From Polyangium jinanense (GTDB lineage: Bacteria > Myxococcota > Polyangia > Polyangiales > Polyangiaceae), in the NCBI RefSeq assembly GCF_028435365.1, contig NZ_JAGTJJ010000070.1:1-52106 (forward strand): 52,106 bases of DNA. Direction: 5' to 3'. The notes under the pieces are model-generated. The model had not been told where the DNA came from. It ran no database searches and was given only the letters and a program-made list of their open reading frames with translations. The position numbers and the translations under genes were made by a program. Positions 15,807-24,395 of the stretch are shown here, piece by piece (position 1 is the stretch's first letter; every line of letters starts with the position of its first letter).

Positions 15807-17366
15807 TCACTCCCGCGGCGCTGGCGGCAGCGACTTCAGCGTGAGGCGCCGGATTTGCTCGCGCACGATCGGATCGTGCGGGCGCATCTCGCGTGCTCGC
15901 TCGAAGAGCAGACGTGCGCGTGCTGGTTTGTCTGCTTCGCCTTCCCAGCGTGCGGCGAACTCGATGAGTCGCTCGAACCGCATCGTGTCGCTCGGCAGCG
16001 CTGCGATCAGACGTTCCTCGGCGCTCATCACGCCGCGCCAGTCGCGCTCCGATGCGCAGAGCTGGAGCAGCGATTCGAGTGCGGGGAGGTGCCCCGGCCG
16101 GAGTGCGAGTGCCTTCTCGAAGTCCGAGATCGCGTCTTCGGGTTGGCCGTGCCGCGACCGGAGCTCGCCGATGCGCACGTACATCTCGGCGCGCGAGTGC
16201 GGATCACCTCCTGGCCCGAGCACCGAAAGCGCCTTGCGGAATGCGTTGATCGCGCCGTTCACTTCGCCCTGCGACGCGAGCAGCTCGCCCTCGACGGTGT
16301 ACCGCGCGAAGGGAGAGATCTCGCGGCCTGAGATCGGGCTCGAGATCGGGCCATCTCTGCCGATGCTCGAGGAGCTGCTGCTCGTCATCGGTGGGGGCGG
16401 CAGCGAGGCGCCTGGCGGCGCGGCGAGTGGACGCGCGAGTGGGATGACGCGCGGGATGCTGCCCCAGTCCTCGCTCTCGCCGGTCCAGGTGAGATCGACG
16501 TCGGCAGGCGGCGGCGGCGGGTGGAACGTGCGCGGCGGGCGCGGCAGCGCGAGCGAGACCTCGGCAGGCGGCGGCGGCAGCACGGGCGGCAGCGCGGGCG
16601 GCGGCGGCGCCGGCGGAATCACGGGCGGCGGCGCGGGCGTCACGCTGCGCGGGAGCACGTCGAGACGCGGCGCGGGCATCGTGGAGGTCGAGTCGCGCCG
16701 GCCTGGTTTGCCAGGGGCGAGCTCGAAGCTCACCTTCGCCCGCGCGTGGTGCAAGCACGGCACCGACTCGCGCAGCTTGCTCGCGAGCCGATCGAAGAGA
16801 CCACGTGAGGTCAAGGCCCGTCCGCTCGGCAGCGCGTCGAGCTCGGCGACGATCGCCTGCGCGAGCGGCAAGCTTGCGGTGTCGGCCGTGCGCGGGCGCG
16901 CGCCGAGGAGCAGCTCGACGCCGCTCGTTGTCGGATCGGTTGCTGCTTCGGCTGCGCGCACGAGCACCTCGGCGCGTGTGGGATCGAGGCCGAGCTTCGT
17001 GTCGGCGAGCTCGAGCACGACGAGCTTTGGTCCGGGCGCGCCGTCGCGCAGCACGGCCACGACGTCCGCGAGTGCGTCGCCGACGGTGGGGTTCTGCGGA
17101 TCGAGGGACAGGAAGAGCTCGCCGTCGATGGAGAGCAGCGCAGGGCACGCCACGTAGAGCATCACGGGGTCGCGGAAGCTCGGCCCGCGCTCGGCGAGCA
17201 GGGCCTCGATCTGCTCGGCCAGGTCGCGGCCGGGATCGGCCTCCACGACCTCGAACGCGGCGTCGTCGCGACCGAGGCGGCTTCGGAGCTGCCCTGCGCC
17301 CGTAGCCGCAAGGGACGCGCTCGTGGCGCCTTCCTGCGCAGAAATCGCGGTGATCAAGAGTCGCAT
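15807..17366 (-). CDS. Pseudo-caspase-like N-terminus with TPR C-terminus
   Basis: 519 residues. Residues 1 to about 190 have a caspase-like (C14) strand order: an N-terminal strand, AEQIEALL helix, VMLYVACPALLSIDGELFLSLD, and PKLVVLELADTK. The usual catalytic SGHG and DAC-type motifs are replaced by VACP and ELADT, so it should be inactive. Residues about 250-370 are Pro-rich and disordered. The C-terminal part (about 375-519) has at least three TPR-like repeats (ARYTVEGELLASQGEVNGAI, AEMYVRIGELRSRHGQPEDAI, a third). ATG 17366 is chosen; it shares a 139-bp divergent promoter region with the TIR-TPR gene. It probably acts as a scaffold or regulator. The caspase link is inference. Confidence 0.65.
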   Translation of the reverse strand: MRLLITAISAQEGATSASLAATGAGQLRSRLGRDDAAFEVVEADPGRDLAEQIEALLAERGPSFRDPVMLYVACPALLSIDGELFLSLDPQNPTVGDALADVVAVLRDGAPGPKLVVLELADTKLGLDPTRAEVLVRAAEAATDPTTSGVELLLGARPRTADTASLPLAQAIVAELDALPSGRALTSRGLFDRLASKLRESVPCLHHARAKVSFELAPGKPGRRDSTSTMPAPRLDVLPRSVTPAPPPVIPPAPPPPALPPVLPPPPAEVSLALPRPPRTFHPPPPPADVDLTWTGESEDWGSIPRVIPLARPLAAPPGASLPPPPMTSSSSSSIGRDGPISSPISGREISPFARYTVEGELLASQGEVNGAINAFRKALSVLGPGGDPHSRAEMYVRIGELRSRHGQPEDAISDFEKALALRPGHLPALESLLQLCASERDWRGVMSAEERLIAALPSDTMRFERLIEFAARWEGEADKPARARLLFERAREMRPHDPIVREQIRRLTLKSLPPAPRE

Positions 17367-17505
17367 CGGGCCCGTGTCCTCGGGGTTGGTCGCTGTGGAT
17401 GGCGAATTTACCAGGGATCGGCTCGGATCTCTCGATTTCAAAGAGAGCACGGGAACGGCAGCCTCGGAGCCGCGGGCGCTGGTAAGATGGGCCGCGGGTC
17501 CCGTC

Positions 17506-18687
17506 ATGCACCACGCCGTCGAGCTCTTCGTGTCTTCCGCCCCCGGGGATCAGGCGATCCGCGAGGAGCTCTGCGCGCGGCTCGCGGCCTTCGTCGACGC
17601 CGGGATCGTACGGGAATCCGTACCGGCGGCCCCCCCGCCGGACACGCGCACCCTCCTCCACACGGCCGACGTCATCGTGGTGCTCGTGAGCCCCGAGGCC
17701 TTCACGTCCGGCTCGATCGTGGAGGCGACGCTACGCGAGGGGCTCACGATGGAGCGTGACAAGCGGGCCGTGGTGATCCCGCTCCGCGCCCGCGCGGGCG
17801 CTCCGGAGCAAGCCGGCCTGCTTGCGGATCGCACCATCTACCCGCGTGATGGACGCGCCCTCGACGACCCCGAGCACCGCGACGAGATCTTCCGCGAGGC
17901 CATTGCCGGTGTGCTCACGGGCGTCACCCTCTGCCACGTCATGGTCGGAGATTACCTGCTCGAAGACGAGCGCGAGGCCGCGGCCGCGGCCTCCTTCCAG
18001 CGCGGGATGACGCTCGCCGAGCGCCTCGCCGGGGACGCGCCCGACGATCAGGATCATCGCACCCTCGTCGCGATCACCCGTGACCGCTACGCCGACGCGC
18101 TGCTCGCGGCCGGCGACGGCCACGGCGCGCTCGCGGCGTACAAGGAGGCCCTCGTCGTGCGGGATCGGCTGGCGCACGACGCGCCGGACGACATCGCCCG
18201 CCGCCGCGCGCTCGCGCGCTGTCACGAGAGCATCGGCGAGGTGCTGCGCGCGATGGGCGAGAAGCCCGACGCGCTCGCGGCCTACCGCGCCTGCCTCGCG
18301 CTGCGCGAGGACCTCGCCGACGCCACGTACGACGACGAGGCGCGGCGTGACCTCTACGCGACGTATGGCCGCATCGGCCACGTCCTCCGCGCGATGGGGG
18401 ATCTGCGTGGCGCGCTCGACGCGTTCCGCACCGGCCTCAAGCTCGCCGCGCGGCTCGCGGCCGAGCAGCCGGACATGGCGGCGATCCAGGGGGATCACGC
18501 GCTCTTTTGCTTCCGCGCGGCCACGGTGCTCGCGGAGGGCACGTCGGCCGAGCGACTGGAGGCGCGCTCGCTCTTGCGCCGCGCGCTCGCGATTTACCGC
18601 GTCCTCGAAGAACGAGAGCTCCTCACGGAGGCGCAGGCGATCTGGCCGCCGGCCGTCGAGGCGCTGCTCATCACGCTCGGCACATGA
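17506..18687 (+). CDS. TIR-like domain protein with TPR repeats
   Basis: 393 residues. Residues 4 to about 105 resemble a TIR domain: VELFVSSAPGD (first strand and loop), LLHTADVIVVLVSPEAFTSGSIVEATLREG and KRAVVIPL. E73 falls where active TIR NADases keep their catalytic Glu. Residues about 140-390 are four to five TPR units (DRYADALLAAGDGHGALAAYKEAL, ESIGEVLRAMGEKPDALAAYRA, GRIGHVLRAMGDLRGALDAFRT). TIR domains in bacteria either degrade NAD+ or mediate assembly, and TPRs sense partners. It is divergent from a pseudo-caspase TPR gene and only 32 bp upstream of an SDR gene. An immune or cell-death role is possible but unproven. Confidence 0.7.
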   Translation: MHHAVELFVSSAPGDQAIREELCARLAAFVDAGIVRESVPAAPPPDTRTLLHTADVIVVLVSPEAFTSGSIVEATLREGLTMERDKRAVVIPLRARAGAPEQAGLLADRTIYPRDGRALDDPEHRDEIFREAIAGVLTGVTLCHVMVGDYLLEDEREAAAAASFQRGMTLAERLAGDAPDDQDHRTLVAITRDRYADALLAAGDGHGALAAYKEALVVRDRLAHDAPDDIARRRALARCHESIGEVLRAMGEKPDALAAYRACLALREDLADATYDDEARRDLYATYGRIGHVLRAMGDLRGALDAFRTGLKLAARLAAEQPDMAAIQGDHALFCFRAATVLAEGTSAERLEARSLLRRALAIYRVLEERELLTEAQAIWPPAVEALLITLGT

Positions 18688-18719
18688 CTTGACGCCCGCG
18701 CCCCGGGGCGCTTCCGTCG

Positions 18720-19559
18720 ATGCTCATGAGCACCGGACGTTTTGCGGGCAAGGTTGTCCTCGTGACGGGGGCGGGCAGCGGCATCGGGCGGGCGACGGCG
18801 GTCGCGTTCGCGAAGGAGGGCGCGGACCTCGTGCTCTGCGACGTCAACGAGGCGACGCTCGACGAGGCTGCCGCCGCCGTGCGCGCGCAGGGCCGGAGCG
18901 TGCTCACGCGCAAGGTCGACGTGTCGAGCGCCGCGGCCATGCAGAGCTTCGCGGACGAGGTGCACGCTTCGTTTCCTGCGGTCGACGTGCTCGTCAACAA
19001 CGCTGGCGTCGCGGTCACGGGCGGCCTGCGCGACACCACGCTCGAGGACTGGAACTGGGTGATGGGCATCAACGTGATGGGCGTCGTGCACGGCTGTCAC
19101 TTCTTCGTGCCGCGCATGATCGAGCGCGGCCGTGGCGGCCACGTCGTCAACATCGCCTCGGCCGCGGGCCTCGCGGGCAGCCGCCTGCTCGTCGCGTACT
19201 CCACGACGAAGTTCGCCGTCGTCGGCTTCTCCGAGTCGCTACGCGCCGACCTGCGCCGCCACCGCATCGGCGTCACTGCGATCTGCCCCGGGTTCATCCG
19301 GACGAACATCAACGAGGCGGGCCGCCGCCGCGGCCGCTGGGCCGAGCCTGCGGCGGTGGAGCGCTCGCGCCGCTTGATGGAGCGCGGCGCCTCGCCGGAG
19401 CTCGTGGCCGAGAAGATCCTGAACGCCGTCGAACGCGACCAGGGCCTCGTCCCTGTGACGAAGGAGGCGCACCTCATTTATGCGCTCAAACGTTCGTCGC
19501 CGGCGCTCCTCGCCGCCGTTTGGCGTCGCCTCGAAGCCTGGCAAGCGCCCGAGCTCTGA
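18720..19559 (+). CDS. Short-chain dehydrogenase/reductase (SDR)
   Basis: 279 residues, classical SDR. TGAGSGIG (16-23) binds NAD(P), NNAG (93-96) is present, and the catalytic set S147-Y160-K164 (IAS...AYSTTK) is complete. Asp at the end of strand 2 (VLCDVN) favours NAD(H) over NADP(H). The tail after about 250 is basic. The start is ATG 18720; ATG 18726 is also possible. It follows the TIR-TPR gene by 32 bp on the same strand, so they may be co-transcribed. The substrate is unknown; the sequence resembles broad-specificity acyl/retinol-type SDRs. Confidence 0.88.
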   Translation: MLMSTGRFAGKVVLVTGAGSGIGRATAVAFAKEGADLVLCDVNEATLDEAAAAVRAQGRSVLTRKVDVSSAAAMQSFADEVHASFPAVDVLVNNAGVAVTGGLRDTTLEDWNWVMGINVMGVVHGCHFFVPRMIERGRGGHVVNIASAAGLAGSRLLVAYSTTKFAVVGFSESLRADLRRHRIGVTAICPGFIRTNINEAGRRRGRWAEPAAVERSRRLMERGASPELVAEKILNAVERDQGLVPVTKEAHLIYALKRSSPALLAAVWRRLEAWQAPEL

Positions 19560-19578
19560 GGACGGGTCTCTTCTCGAG

Positions 19579-19895
19579 GCCGCCGCGCCGGGGCTCCGCC
19601 CCGGGCCCCGCGGGGGCTGTTCGCCCCTCGACCCGAACCAGGGCAAGCCCTGGACTCGGGTGGAAGAACTGCGCATCGCGCAGTTCTTCCAACGGGCCCG
19701 TGGGAAGGCGTTGCCGCTTGAAACGGCAGGGCTGCTGTCTCGAGTGGCAGGGTCGCTCCTGGTCTTGACTCGGCCTGTTCGATGAACTGCGCATCGCGCA
19801 GTTCATCGACCTCGGGTCCAGCGCTTGCGCTGGTCCGGGTCCAGGGGCGGATAGCCCCGGTGGGGCCTGGGGCAACGCCCCAGCGAAGCGGCCCC
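19579..19895. repeat. Intergenic palindromic element, copy 2 (complete)
   Basis: About 317 bp starting 20 bp after the SDR stop. It has the same two arm types as copy 1 but in opposite orientation, and hairpins GGAAGAACTGCGC/GCGCAGTTCTTCC (19662-19690) and CGATGAACTGCGC/GCGCAGTTCATCG (19780-19808). The centre holds AGTGGCAGGGTCGC-type sequence shared in part with the other copies. It is non-coding. The remaining 87 bp to the next gene hold its leader. Confidence 0.9.
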
Positions 19896-19982
19896 CGATG
19901 AGACCACGCCTGGCACGCCACGTGTAGCGTTGGTCTCTCGCGCGCAACTGGGGGCGAATGCGCGCGGGAGGCACGGTCAGTC

Positions 19983-21032
19983 ATGCGCATCGCGATGATC
20001 TCGACTCCATTCATCCGCATGCCGCCCATCGGCTACGGCGGGACCGAGCTCTTCTGCTACGAGCTCGCCGAAGAACTCGAAACACGCGGCCACGCGGTCA
20101 CGGTGTTCACGACGGGCGACTCCATCACGAGTTGCCACAAGCGCGCGCTCTACCATCGCCCCGTCTGGCCTCCCACGGCCGCCGACGAGCTCAACCACGT
20201 CGCGTGGGCGTTCTCCGAGATCGCGCGCAGCCACTTCGACGTCGTCCACCTGAACAGCCCGCTCGGCGTCACGCTCTCGGCCTTCGTGAGTGTGCCGATC
20301 GTGTACACGCTGCACCATCACCGCGAAGAATCTTTCTCCCGGATCTTCGCCTCGCACCCGCAGATCTCCTACGTGGCGATCAGCCAGCGTCAGCTCGACC
20401 TCGAGGTCCCGCTGCTCCGCGCGCGCGTCATCCACCACGGCGTCTCGCCGGGCCGGTACCCGCCGAGCCTCCACGACCACGGCTACCTCGCGCACATCGG
20501 ACGCTACTGCGAGGAGAAAGGCACGCACCTCGCGCTCGACGTCGCGCGCCTCGCGCGCATGCCCATCCACCTCGGAGGCCGCACGCATCCGCAGGATCGA
20601 GCGTTCTTCGAGGAGCAGATCGCGCCGCGGCTCGATCTCCCGGGCGTCGTCGACCATGGAGAAGTCGACCACGAGCAGAAAGTTCGGCTGCTATCGGGCG
20701 CGCGTGCGCTCGTCTGTCCTCTCCTCTGGGAGGAGCCGTTTGGCCTCGTCGCCGTCGAGGCCATGCTCTCTGGCACGCCCGTGATCGGCTTTGCGCGCGG
20801 GTCCTTCCCCGAAATCATCGACGAGGGCGTCACCGGCTTCCTCGTCCCTCCGGACGACCTCGAGGCCCTCGCCCACATCGCTCGTTCGCCCGAGCTCGCG
20901 CGCTTCGACCGGGCCCGGTGCGCGAGCCACGCCCGCGACCGCTTCACCACCTCGGTCATGACGACCGCGTACGAGTCCGTTTACCGCCGTGCCGCCAGGG
21001 GCGGAAGCGCCGCGCGCGCGCGTGTCGCATGA
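19983..21032 (+). CDS. Glycosyltransferase, GT4 family
   Basis: 349 residues, GT-B fold. The N-terminal domain starts MRIAMISTPFIRMPPIGYGGTE (the glycine-rich acceptor-side loop). The C-terminal domain carries the donor-binding motif EEPFGLVAVEAMLSGTPVIGF..GSFPEIIDEGVTGFLVPP. It transfers a sugar from a nucleotide-sugar donor in the cytosol, and the acceptor is unknown. GT4 enzymes with this N-terminus often work on cell-surface polysaccharide or trehalose-like products. No other polysaccharide genes adjoin it. It is preceded by repeat copy 2 and followed after 51 bp by a lipoprotein gene on the same strand. Confidence 0.9.
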   Translation: MRIAMISTPFIRMPPIGYGGTELFCYELAEELETRGHAVTVFTTGDSITSCHKRALYHRPVWPPTAADELNHVAWAFSEIARSHFDVVHLNSPLGVTLSAFVSVPIVYTLHHHREESFSRIFASHPQISYVAISQRQLDLEVPLLRARVIHHGVSPGRYPPSLHDHGYLAHIGRYCEEKGTHLALDVARLARMPIHLGGRTHPQDRAFFEEQIAPRLDLPGVVDHGEVDHEQKVRLLSGARALVCPLLWEEPFGLVAVEAMLSGTPVIGFARGSFPEIIDEGVTGFLVPPDDLEALAHIARSPELARFDRARCASHARDRFTTSVMTTAYESVYRRAARGGSAARARVA

Positions 21033-21083
21033 GTGGTACGTTCCCGGTGGACAACGAGGCGCATCTCGACTGAAGTCGCATGC

Positions 21084-21596
21084 ATGCGCTGGTTCGTCAC
21101 TCCAATCGTTTGCGTCGTCCTCGCGGGCTGCGGGGCGACGCCACCTGCAGGCGGGTCGGGACCGAACGAGCCCACGACGGGGCCCGTGACCACGGGAGAG
21201 CCAACGTCCTCCGAAGCGAAGCCGGCGGAAGCGAAGCCGGCGGAGGGCATACCGAAGGCCCCGGACCCGGACACCGTCCCGCTCTCGGGCACGCTCACGA
21301 ACGAGCAGATCCAGGCGGCGGTGAACGAGAACGTGAAGGCGTTCGACGGCTGTTACTCGCTCGGCGTGGACAAGGAAGGCAAGCTCGCCGGCACGGTCAC
21401 GATACAAGCGACCGTCGGTCCGCTCGGCACGGTGAACGAGGCGAGCGTGAAGAACTCGACCGTGAAGAACCCGAAGGTCGAGGATTGCGTGCGCAAGGCG
21501 TTCAAGACGACCAAGTTCCCGCGCCCGGCCGGCGGCGGAACGGTGATGATCACCTACCCGATGACGTTCGGCGGCGAGACCGTCATCAAGAAGTGA
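21084..21596 (+). CDS. AgmX/PglI C-terminal domain lipoprotein
   Basis: 170 residues. The signal MRWFVTPIVCVVLAGC has its lipobox at C16. A Pro/Glu/Thr-rich linker (about 20-70, with SEAKPAEAKPAEG repeated) leads to a globular domain: LTNEQIQAAVNENVKAFDGCY, GTVTIQATVGPLGTV, DCVRKAFKTTKFPRP and GGGTVMITYPMTF. This matches the TonB-like AgmX/PglI C-terminal domain that is widespread in myxobacteria, with its conserved Cys pair. It is outer-membrane or periplasmic and its function is not defined. ATG 21084 is chosen over an upstream in-frame start because it begins the signal peptide. Confidence 0.85.
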   Translation: MRWFVTPIVCVVLAGCGATPPAGGSGPNEPTTGPVTTGEPTSSEAKPAEAKPAEGIPKAPDPDTVPLSGTLTNEQIQAAVNENVKAFDGCYSLGVDKEGKLAGTVTIQATVGPLGTVNEASVKNSTVKNPKVEDCVRKAFKTTKFPRPAGGGTVMITYPMTFGGETVIKK

Positions 21597-21611
21597 GCGG
21601 GTCCGCGCCTA

Positions 21612-21770
21612 GAGCATCGACCGGTTCGATGCTCGGAAGATCGCGAAGCGATCTTCCCTCGGGGGGTGAATCGTCCGGGCTTTGCCCGGACGAGAGGGGG
21701 ACGCGAGGCGTCCCCCTCGGGACAAGAGAGCTAGAACATCGAGCGGTTGCAAACCGATCGATGTTCTAGC
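21612..21770. terminator. Cluster of five hairpins between convergent genes
   Basis: Consecutive perfect or near-perfect stems: GAGCATCGA/TCGATGCTC (21612-21634), GGAAGATCG/CGATCTTCC (21635-21657), CGTCCGGGC/GCCCGGACG (21672-21692), AGGGGGACGC/GCGTCCCCCT (21695-21717) and CTAGAACATCG/CGATGTTCTAG (21731-21769). It lies between the stops of genes at 21596 and 21800. None has a T-run. It probably acts as a bidirectional terminator or RNA-stability element, and is another intergenic repeat type. Confidence 0.65.
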
Positions 21771-21799
21771 AGCGCGGACAAGGCCCTCCTCGGCGTTCC

Positions 21800-22408
21800 T
21801 CAGAAGCAAGGACAGCCGGCGAGATTGGCCACGCACGTGCACATGACCTGACAATGCGGGGCCGCGAGGTCGAGGCTCACGGCGCGCCCGTCGATCGTCG
21901 CCTCGACATGCGCCTCGAGCGTCGACGCGTCGCTCTGCGTGACGACCACCTCGCCGCTGTCCGCGATCAGATCTTCCTTGCCAGCCGCCGAGAAGCGCCG
22001 TGTGCGCACCACGGCGACGCAGCTCCCGTCGTGCGGAACAGGCGGGAGGTCCGGACCGGAGCTGATCTTGCAGGTCCCGGGGAGCTCGCCCAAAAGCTCC
22101 ACCTTCAGGAACGAGACCGGCGTCCCATTCTCCTCGAGCACGTTCTCCACCTCGAGGAAGTACGAGCATGAATCGGGTTCCGCGAAGCCGATGATCGAAT
22201 ACCCGTCGGGCTTCTCCACTTGCTCGATATAAATCCCGCCGAAGGCAGACGAGGCGACGCAGAGCTCCCCCTCCTCTGCCACAGGCAGCGTCGCGCAGCT
22301 ATCGGCCCCGCCCGCTCCGCTTGTCACGCCCTTTTCCGGCTCGCTTTCACACCCCATCACGATCGCGACGGCAACGATCGCAAGCCCAAGATACGCATTG
22401 AATGCCAT
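21800..22408 (-). CDS. Putative lipoprotein, Cys-rich
   Basis: 202 residues from ATG 22408. The signal peptide MAFNAYLGLAIVAVAIVMGC ends in a lipobox at C20. The mature protein is a single domain with an even distribution of cysteines (DSCATLP, GELCVAS, DSCSYF, GTCKIS, GSCVAV) and a final HCQVMCTCVANLAGCPCF knot. A longer frame adds 11 residues (from 22441) that would spoil the signal. I do not recognise the family. It converges on the AgmX-domain lipoprotein gene across the five-hairpin cluster. Confidence 0.75.
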   Translation of the reverse strand: MAFNAYLGLAIVAVAIVMGCESEPEKGVTSGAGGADSCATLPVAEEGELCVASSAFGGIYIEQVEKPDGYSIIGFAEPDSCSYFLEVENVLEENGTPVSFLKVELLGELPGTCKISSGPDLPPVPHDGSCVAVVRTRRFSAAGKEDLIADSGEVVVTQSDASTLEAHVEATIDGRAVSLDLAAPHCQVMCTCVANLAGCPCF

Positions 22409-22480
22409 GCGCGCGCCGCTTTGCACGAGGCGTGCCCACAAAAAGACGGCGGTTTTTCCAGTTCGAGCCCACGGTCTCCC

Positions 22481-22540
22481 CCTGACAACGCTGTCCGTGC
22501 CCTGACGGTGCTGTCAGGGGCCCCTGGTTCCCTGGGAACC
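22481..22540. promoter_or_regulatory. Tandem repeat and palindromes in divergent promoter region
   Basis: A 20-bp tandem (CCTGACAACGCTGTC at 22481 and CCTGACGGTGCTGTC at 22501), a dyad CCCTGAC/GTCAGGG (22500-22519) and the perfect palindrome GGTTCCCTGGGAACC (22526-22540). They lie in the 215-bp gap between two divergent lipoprotein genes. An operator shared by both is likely. Confidence 0.5.
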
Positions 22541-22623
22541 ACGATTTGCCGAGGAACATCCCGGGAAACGTGCGCGGCCGAGCGTCATAGGATAAGAAGG
22601 TCGCCGAACCTCTGGAGCCTCTC

Positions 22624-23127
22624 ATGCGTTCTCTCTCGCTCACGCTCGTGTCGTTTGCTCTCCTCGCCTGTGGTGGCGCGTCGTCGTCCACGCCGCCTGC
22701 CTCTTCCTCGCAGGAAGGGTCCGCCGTGGTCATTGCGGGCAGCCCTCCGGCATCCGACGCGCTCGTGGCGGCCATCCGCTCGGCGAAGATCCCGCCCGGC
22801 GAGTGTAGTGGCATGCAGCAAGCGACGCTGGGCGCGGAGTACGCCGCGCAGGCGAACGTGATGAAAGAGCTCGCGCAGAGCCTCTCGGTGCCCTTCCTGG
22901 AGCAAGGCGAATGCAAGCCCGCGCAGGAAGAGGATACCGCGCGCCTCGCCGTCCCCGTCGCGGGCGCCGCCTGGTACTGCGTGGTGCACGCAAGCCCGGA
23001 CTGGCGCAAGGCGCCCGAGCCGAAGGAGGGCGAAGAGGAGGGCGGCTCGAACTTCGCGATTGGCTTTGCGCTCGATGAAAAGGGGAAGTTGCTGCCGGAA
23101 TCGATCCACTGTGTCGCCGCGGGCTGA
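22624..23127 (+). CDS. Putative lipoprotein
   Basis: 167 residues. The signal MRSLSLTLVSFALLAC places the lipidated Cys at residue 16, followed by a Gly/Ser/Pro-rich tether (about 17-40). The mature region is acidic with three further cysteines (GECSGM, GECKPA, WYCVV) and a Glu-rich PKEGEEEGG loop. It ends in a strand-like ESIHCVAAG. Family unknown. It is divergent from the lipoprotein gene at 22408 and converges on the esterase gene, with 3 bp between stops. Confidence 0.75.
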   Translation: MRSLSLTLVSFALLACGGASSSTPPASSSQEGSAVVIAGSPPASDALVAAIRSAKIPPGECSGMQQATLGAEYAAQANVMKELAQSLSVPFLEQGECKPAQEEDTARLAVPVAGAAWYCVVHASPDWRKAPEPKEGEEEGGSNFAIGFALDEKGKLLPESIHCVAAG

Positions 23128-23130
23128 CGG

Positions 23131-24042
23131 TCAGACGAGCGCGCGGCGCAGCGCCTCGATTTGACGCGCGCGGAAGGTCTTCACGACGTTCGCGCGCCGC
23201 AACACATCGAAGCCGTGAAAGGCACCCGGGACGATTTCGAGCTCGACGGGGACGCCGGCGGCTTCGAGTCGCTTCGCGTATTCGACGTCTTCGTCATGGA
23301 AGAGGTCGAAGGTCCCCACGCCAATCCAGGTGGGCGGCAAACCTGCGAGAGATTCGGCGCGCGCGGGCGCGGCGTACACCGGCACGTCCGCCCCGCCGGG
23401 CTCGCGCCCGAGGTACGACGTCCATCCGAAGCGGTTGCTCCCCGCATTCCAGAGCCGATGATTCGTGCCGTCGATGGTCTTGCCCACCGTCCGGTCGTCG
23501 AGCATCGGATACACGAGGAGCTGGAATGCGACGGGGATCTCCTTCCGGTCACGCGCGAGGAGCGTGAGCCCGGCCGCGAGTCCACCACCGGCGCTCGCGC
23601 CCGCAATGACGATGCGGTCCGTACGCACGCCGAGGGCCGGAGCGTTCGCGTGAATCCACGCGAGCGCCGCATACAGGTCGTCCAGAGCGGCGGGAAAGGG
23701 ATGCTCCGGTGCGAGGCGATACGACGGCGCGACGACGGTCATCCCGAGCTCACGCGCGAACGTCGCCGCCCCCTCGTCGTCCTGCGCGGGCGAGCCCATG
23801 ATGAAGCCGCCGCCGTGAATCCACAGCATCGCCGGCATGGGCTGCGTGACGCCTTCGGGCACGAAGACACGCGCCGTGCGGGCGCCCGGAATGTCACGAA
23901 GGAACGCGCGCACGCCCGGCGTGCTGCGCGGCGCGCCCGTGTCTCGAGCGAGCCGGCGCACGACCTTCAAAAGCCGAGGGCCGGCGGTGATGCGGGGCAA
24001 AAAGCGCGCGACGAGGGCCAGGTCAGGATGGAAGTTGCTCAT
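23131..24042 (-). CDS. Alpha/beta hydrolase, HSL-family esterase/lipase
   Basis: 303 residues. Hormone-sensitive-lipase family: oxyanion motif HGGGF (76-80), nucleophile S150 in GASAGG (148-153), acid D246 (GTFDLFHDEDVEYA) and H276 (PGAFHGFD). It hydrolyses short or medium acyl esters. No signal peptide is present, so it is cytosolic. It is the last gene of a minus-strand group that also holds a P450, a TetR regulator and a ferredoxin. A 115-bp gap with a strong hairpin precedes it, so its expression may be partly separate. Confidence 0.9.
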   Translation of the reverse strand: MSNFHPDLALVARFLPRITAGPRLLKVVRRLARDTGAPRSTPGVRAFLRDIPGARTARVFVPEGVTQPMPAMLWIHGGGFIMGSPAQDDEGAATFARELGMTVVAPSYRLAPEHPFPAALDDLYAALAWIHANAPALGVRTDRIVIAGASAGGGLAAGLTLLARDRKEIPVAFQLLVYPMLDDRTVGKTIDGTNHRLWNAGSNRFGWTSYLGREPGGADVPVYAAPARAESLAGLPPTWIGVGTFDLFHDEDVEYAKRLEAAGVPVELEIVPGAFHGFDVLRRANVVKTFRARQIEALRRALV

Positions 24043-24091
24043 GGCGTTTCCTCGTTTACCTCACAATCGGCCATCGGCGCCGGGCACCGGT

Positions 24092-24136
24092 GCGTGGATG
24101 GCGAATCCCTCCGTGCAAGGGGGATCGCCATCCACG
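24092..24136. terminator. Hairpin between ferredoxin and esterase genes
   Basis: GCGTGGATGGCGA-like arms at 24092-24104 and TCGCCATCCACGC at 24124-24136 enclose a short loop. The 13-base stem lies in the gap between the ferredoxin stop and the esterase start. It could attenuate transcription from the P450 operon into the esterase gene. There is no T-run. Confidence 0.5.
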
Positions 24137-24158
24137 CCGTGGGAAAGAACGGGCAGCG

Positions 24159-24362
24159 TTACGCGCTCTCTTCGAGCCGCAGCGCCGCGCCCGGACAAAC
24201 GGTGACCGCTTCCTGCACCGCCTTGTATTGCTCCGGCGGCGGCGTCTCGTCGAGCAGCACCACGATCCCGTCGTCACGCTGATCGAAGACCTTCGGCGCG
24301 ACCATCACGCACTGCCCCGCGCCACAGCATTTTTCGTATTCCACGAGCACGCGCATTCCCAT
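24159..24362 (-). CDS. Ferredoxin, 3Fe-4S type (P450 partner)
   Basis: 67 residues. Cys ligands appear in YEKCCGAGQCVMVAPKVF and VTVCPGAALRL, the layout of single-cluster 3Fe-4S/4Fe-4S ferredoxins that deliver electrons to actinobacterial and myxobacterial P450s. The start is ATG 24362, which has AAGAAGG just ahead. It lies 33 bp after the TetR gene, in the same operon as the P450, so it is the natural electron donor. No ferredoxin reductase is encoded nearby. The reductase at 39767 belongs to a separate locus. Confidence 0.9.
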   Translation of the reverse strand: MGMRVLVEYEKCCGAGQCVMVAPKVFDQRDDGIVVLLDETPPPEQYKAVQEAVTVCPGAALRLEESA

Positions 24363-24395
24363 GACAAACCTTCTTTCGTTTTTTTTTCCGAACGC

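Noticed and set aside
22526..22560. Sigma-54 promoter ahead of the gene at 22624
   Set aside because: A GG and a GC dinucleotide are present, but the spacing is 11 instead of 10.
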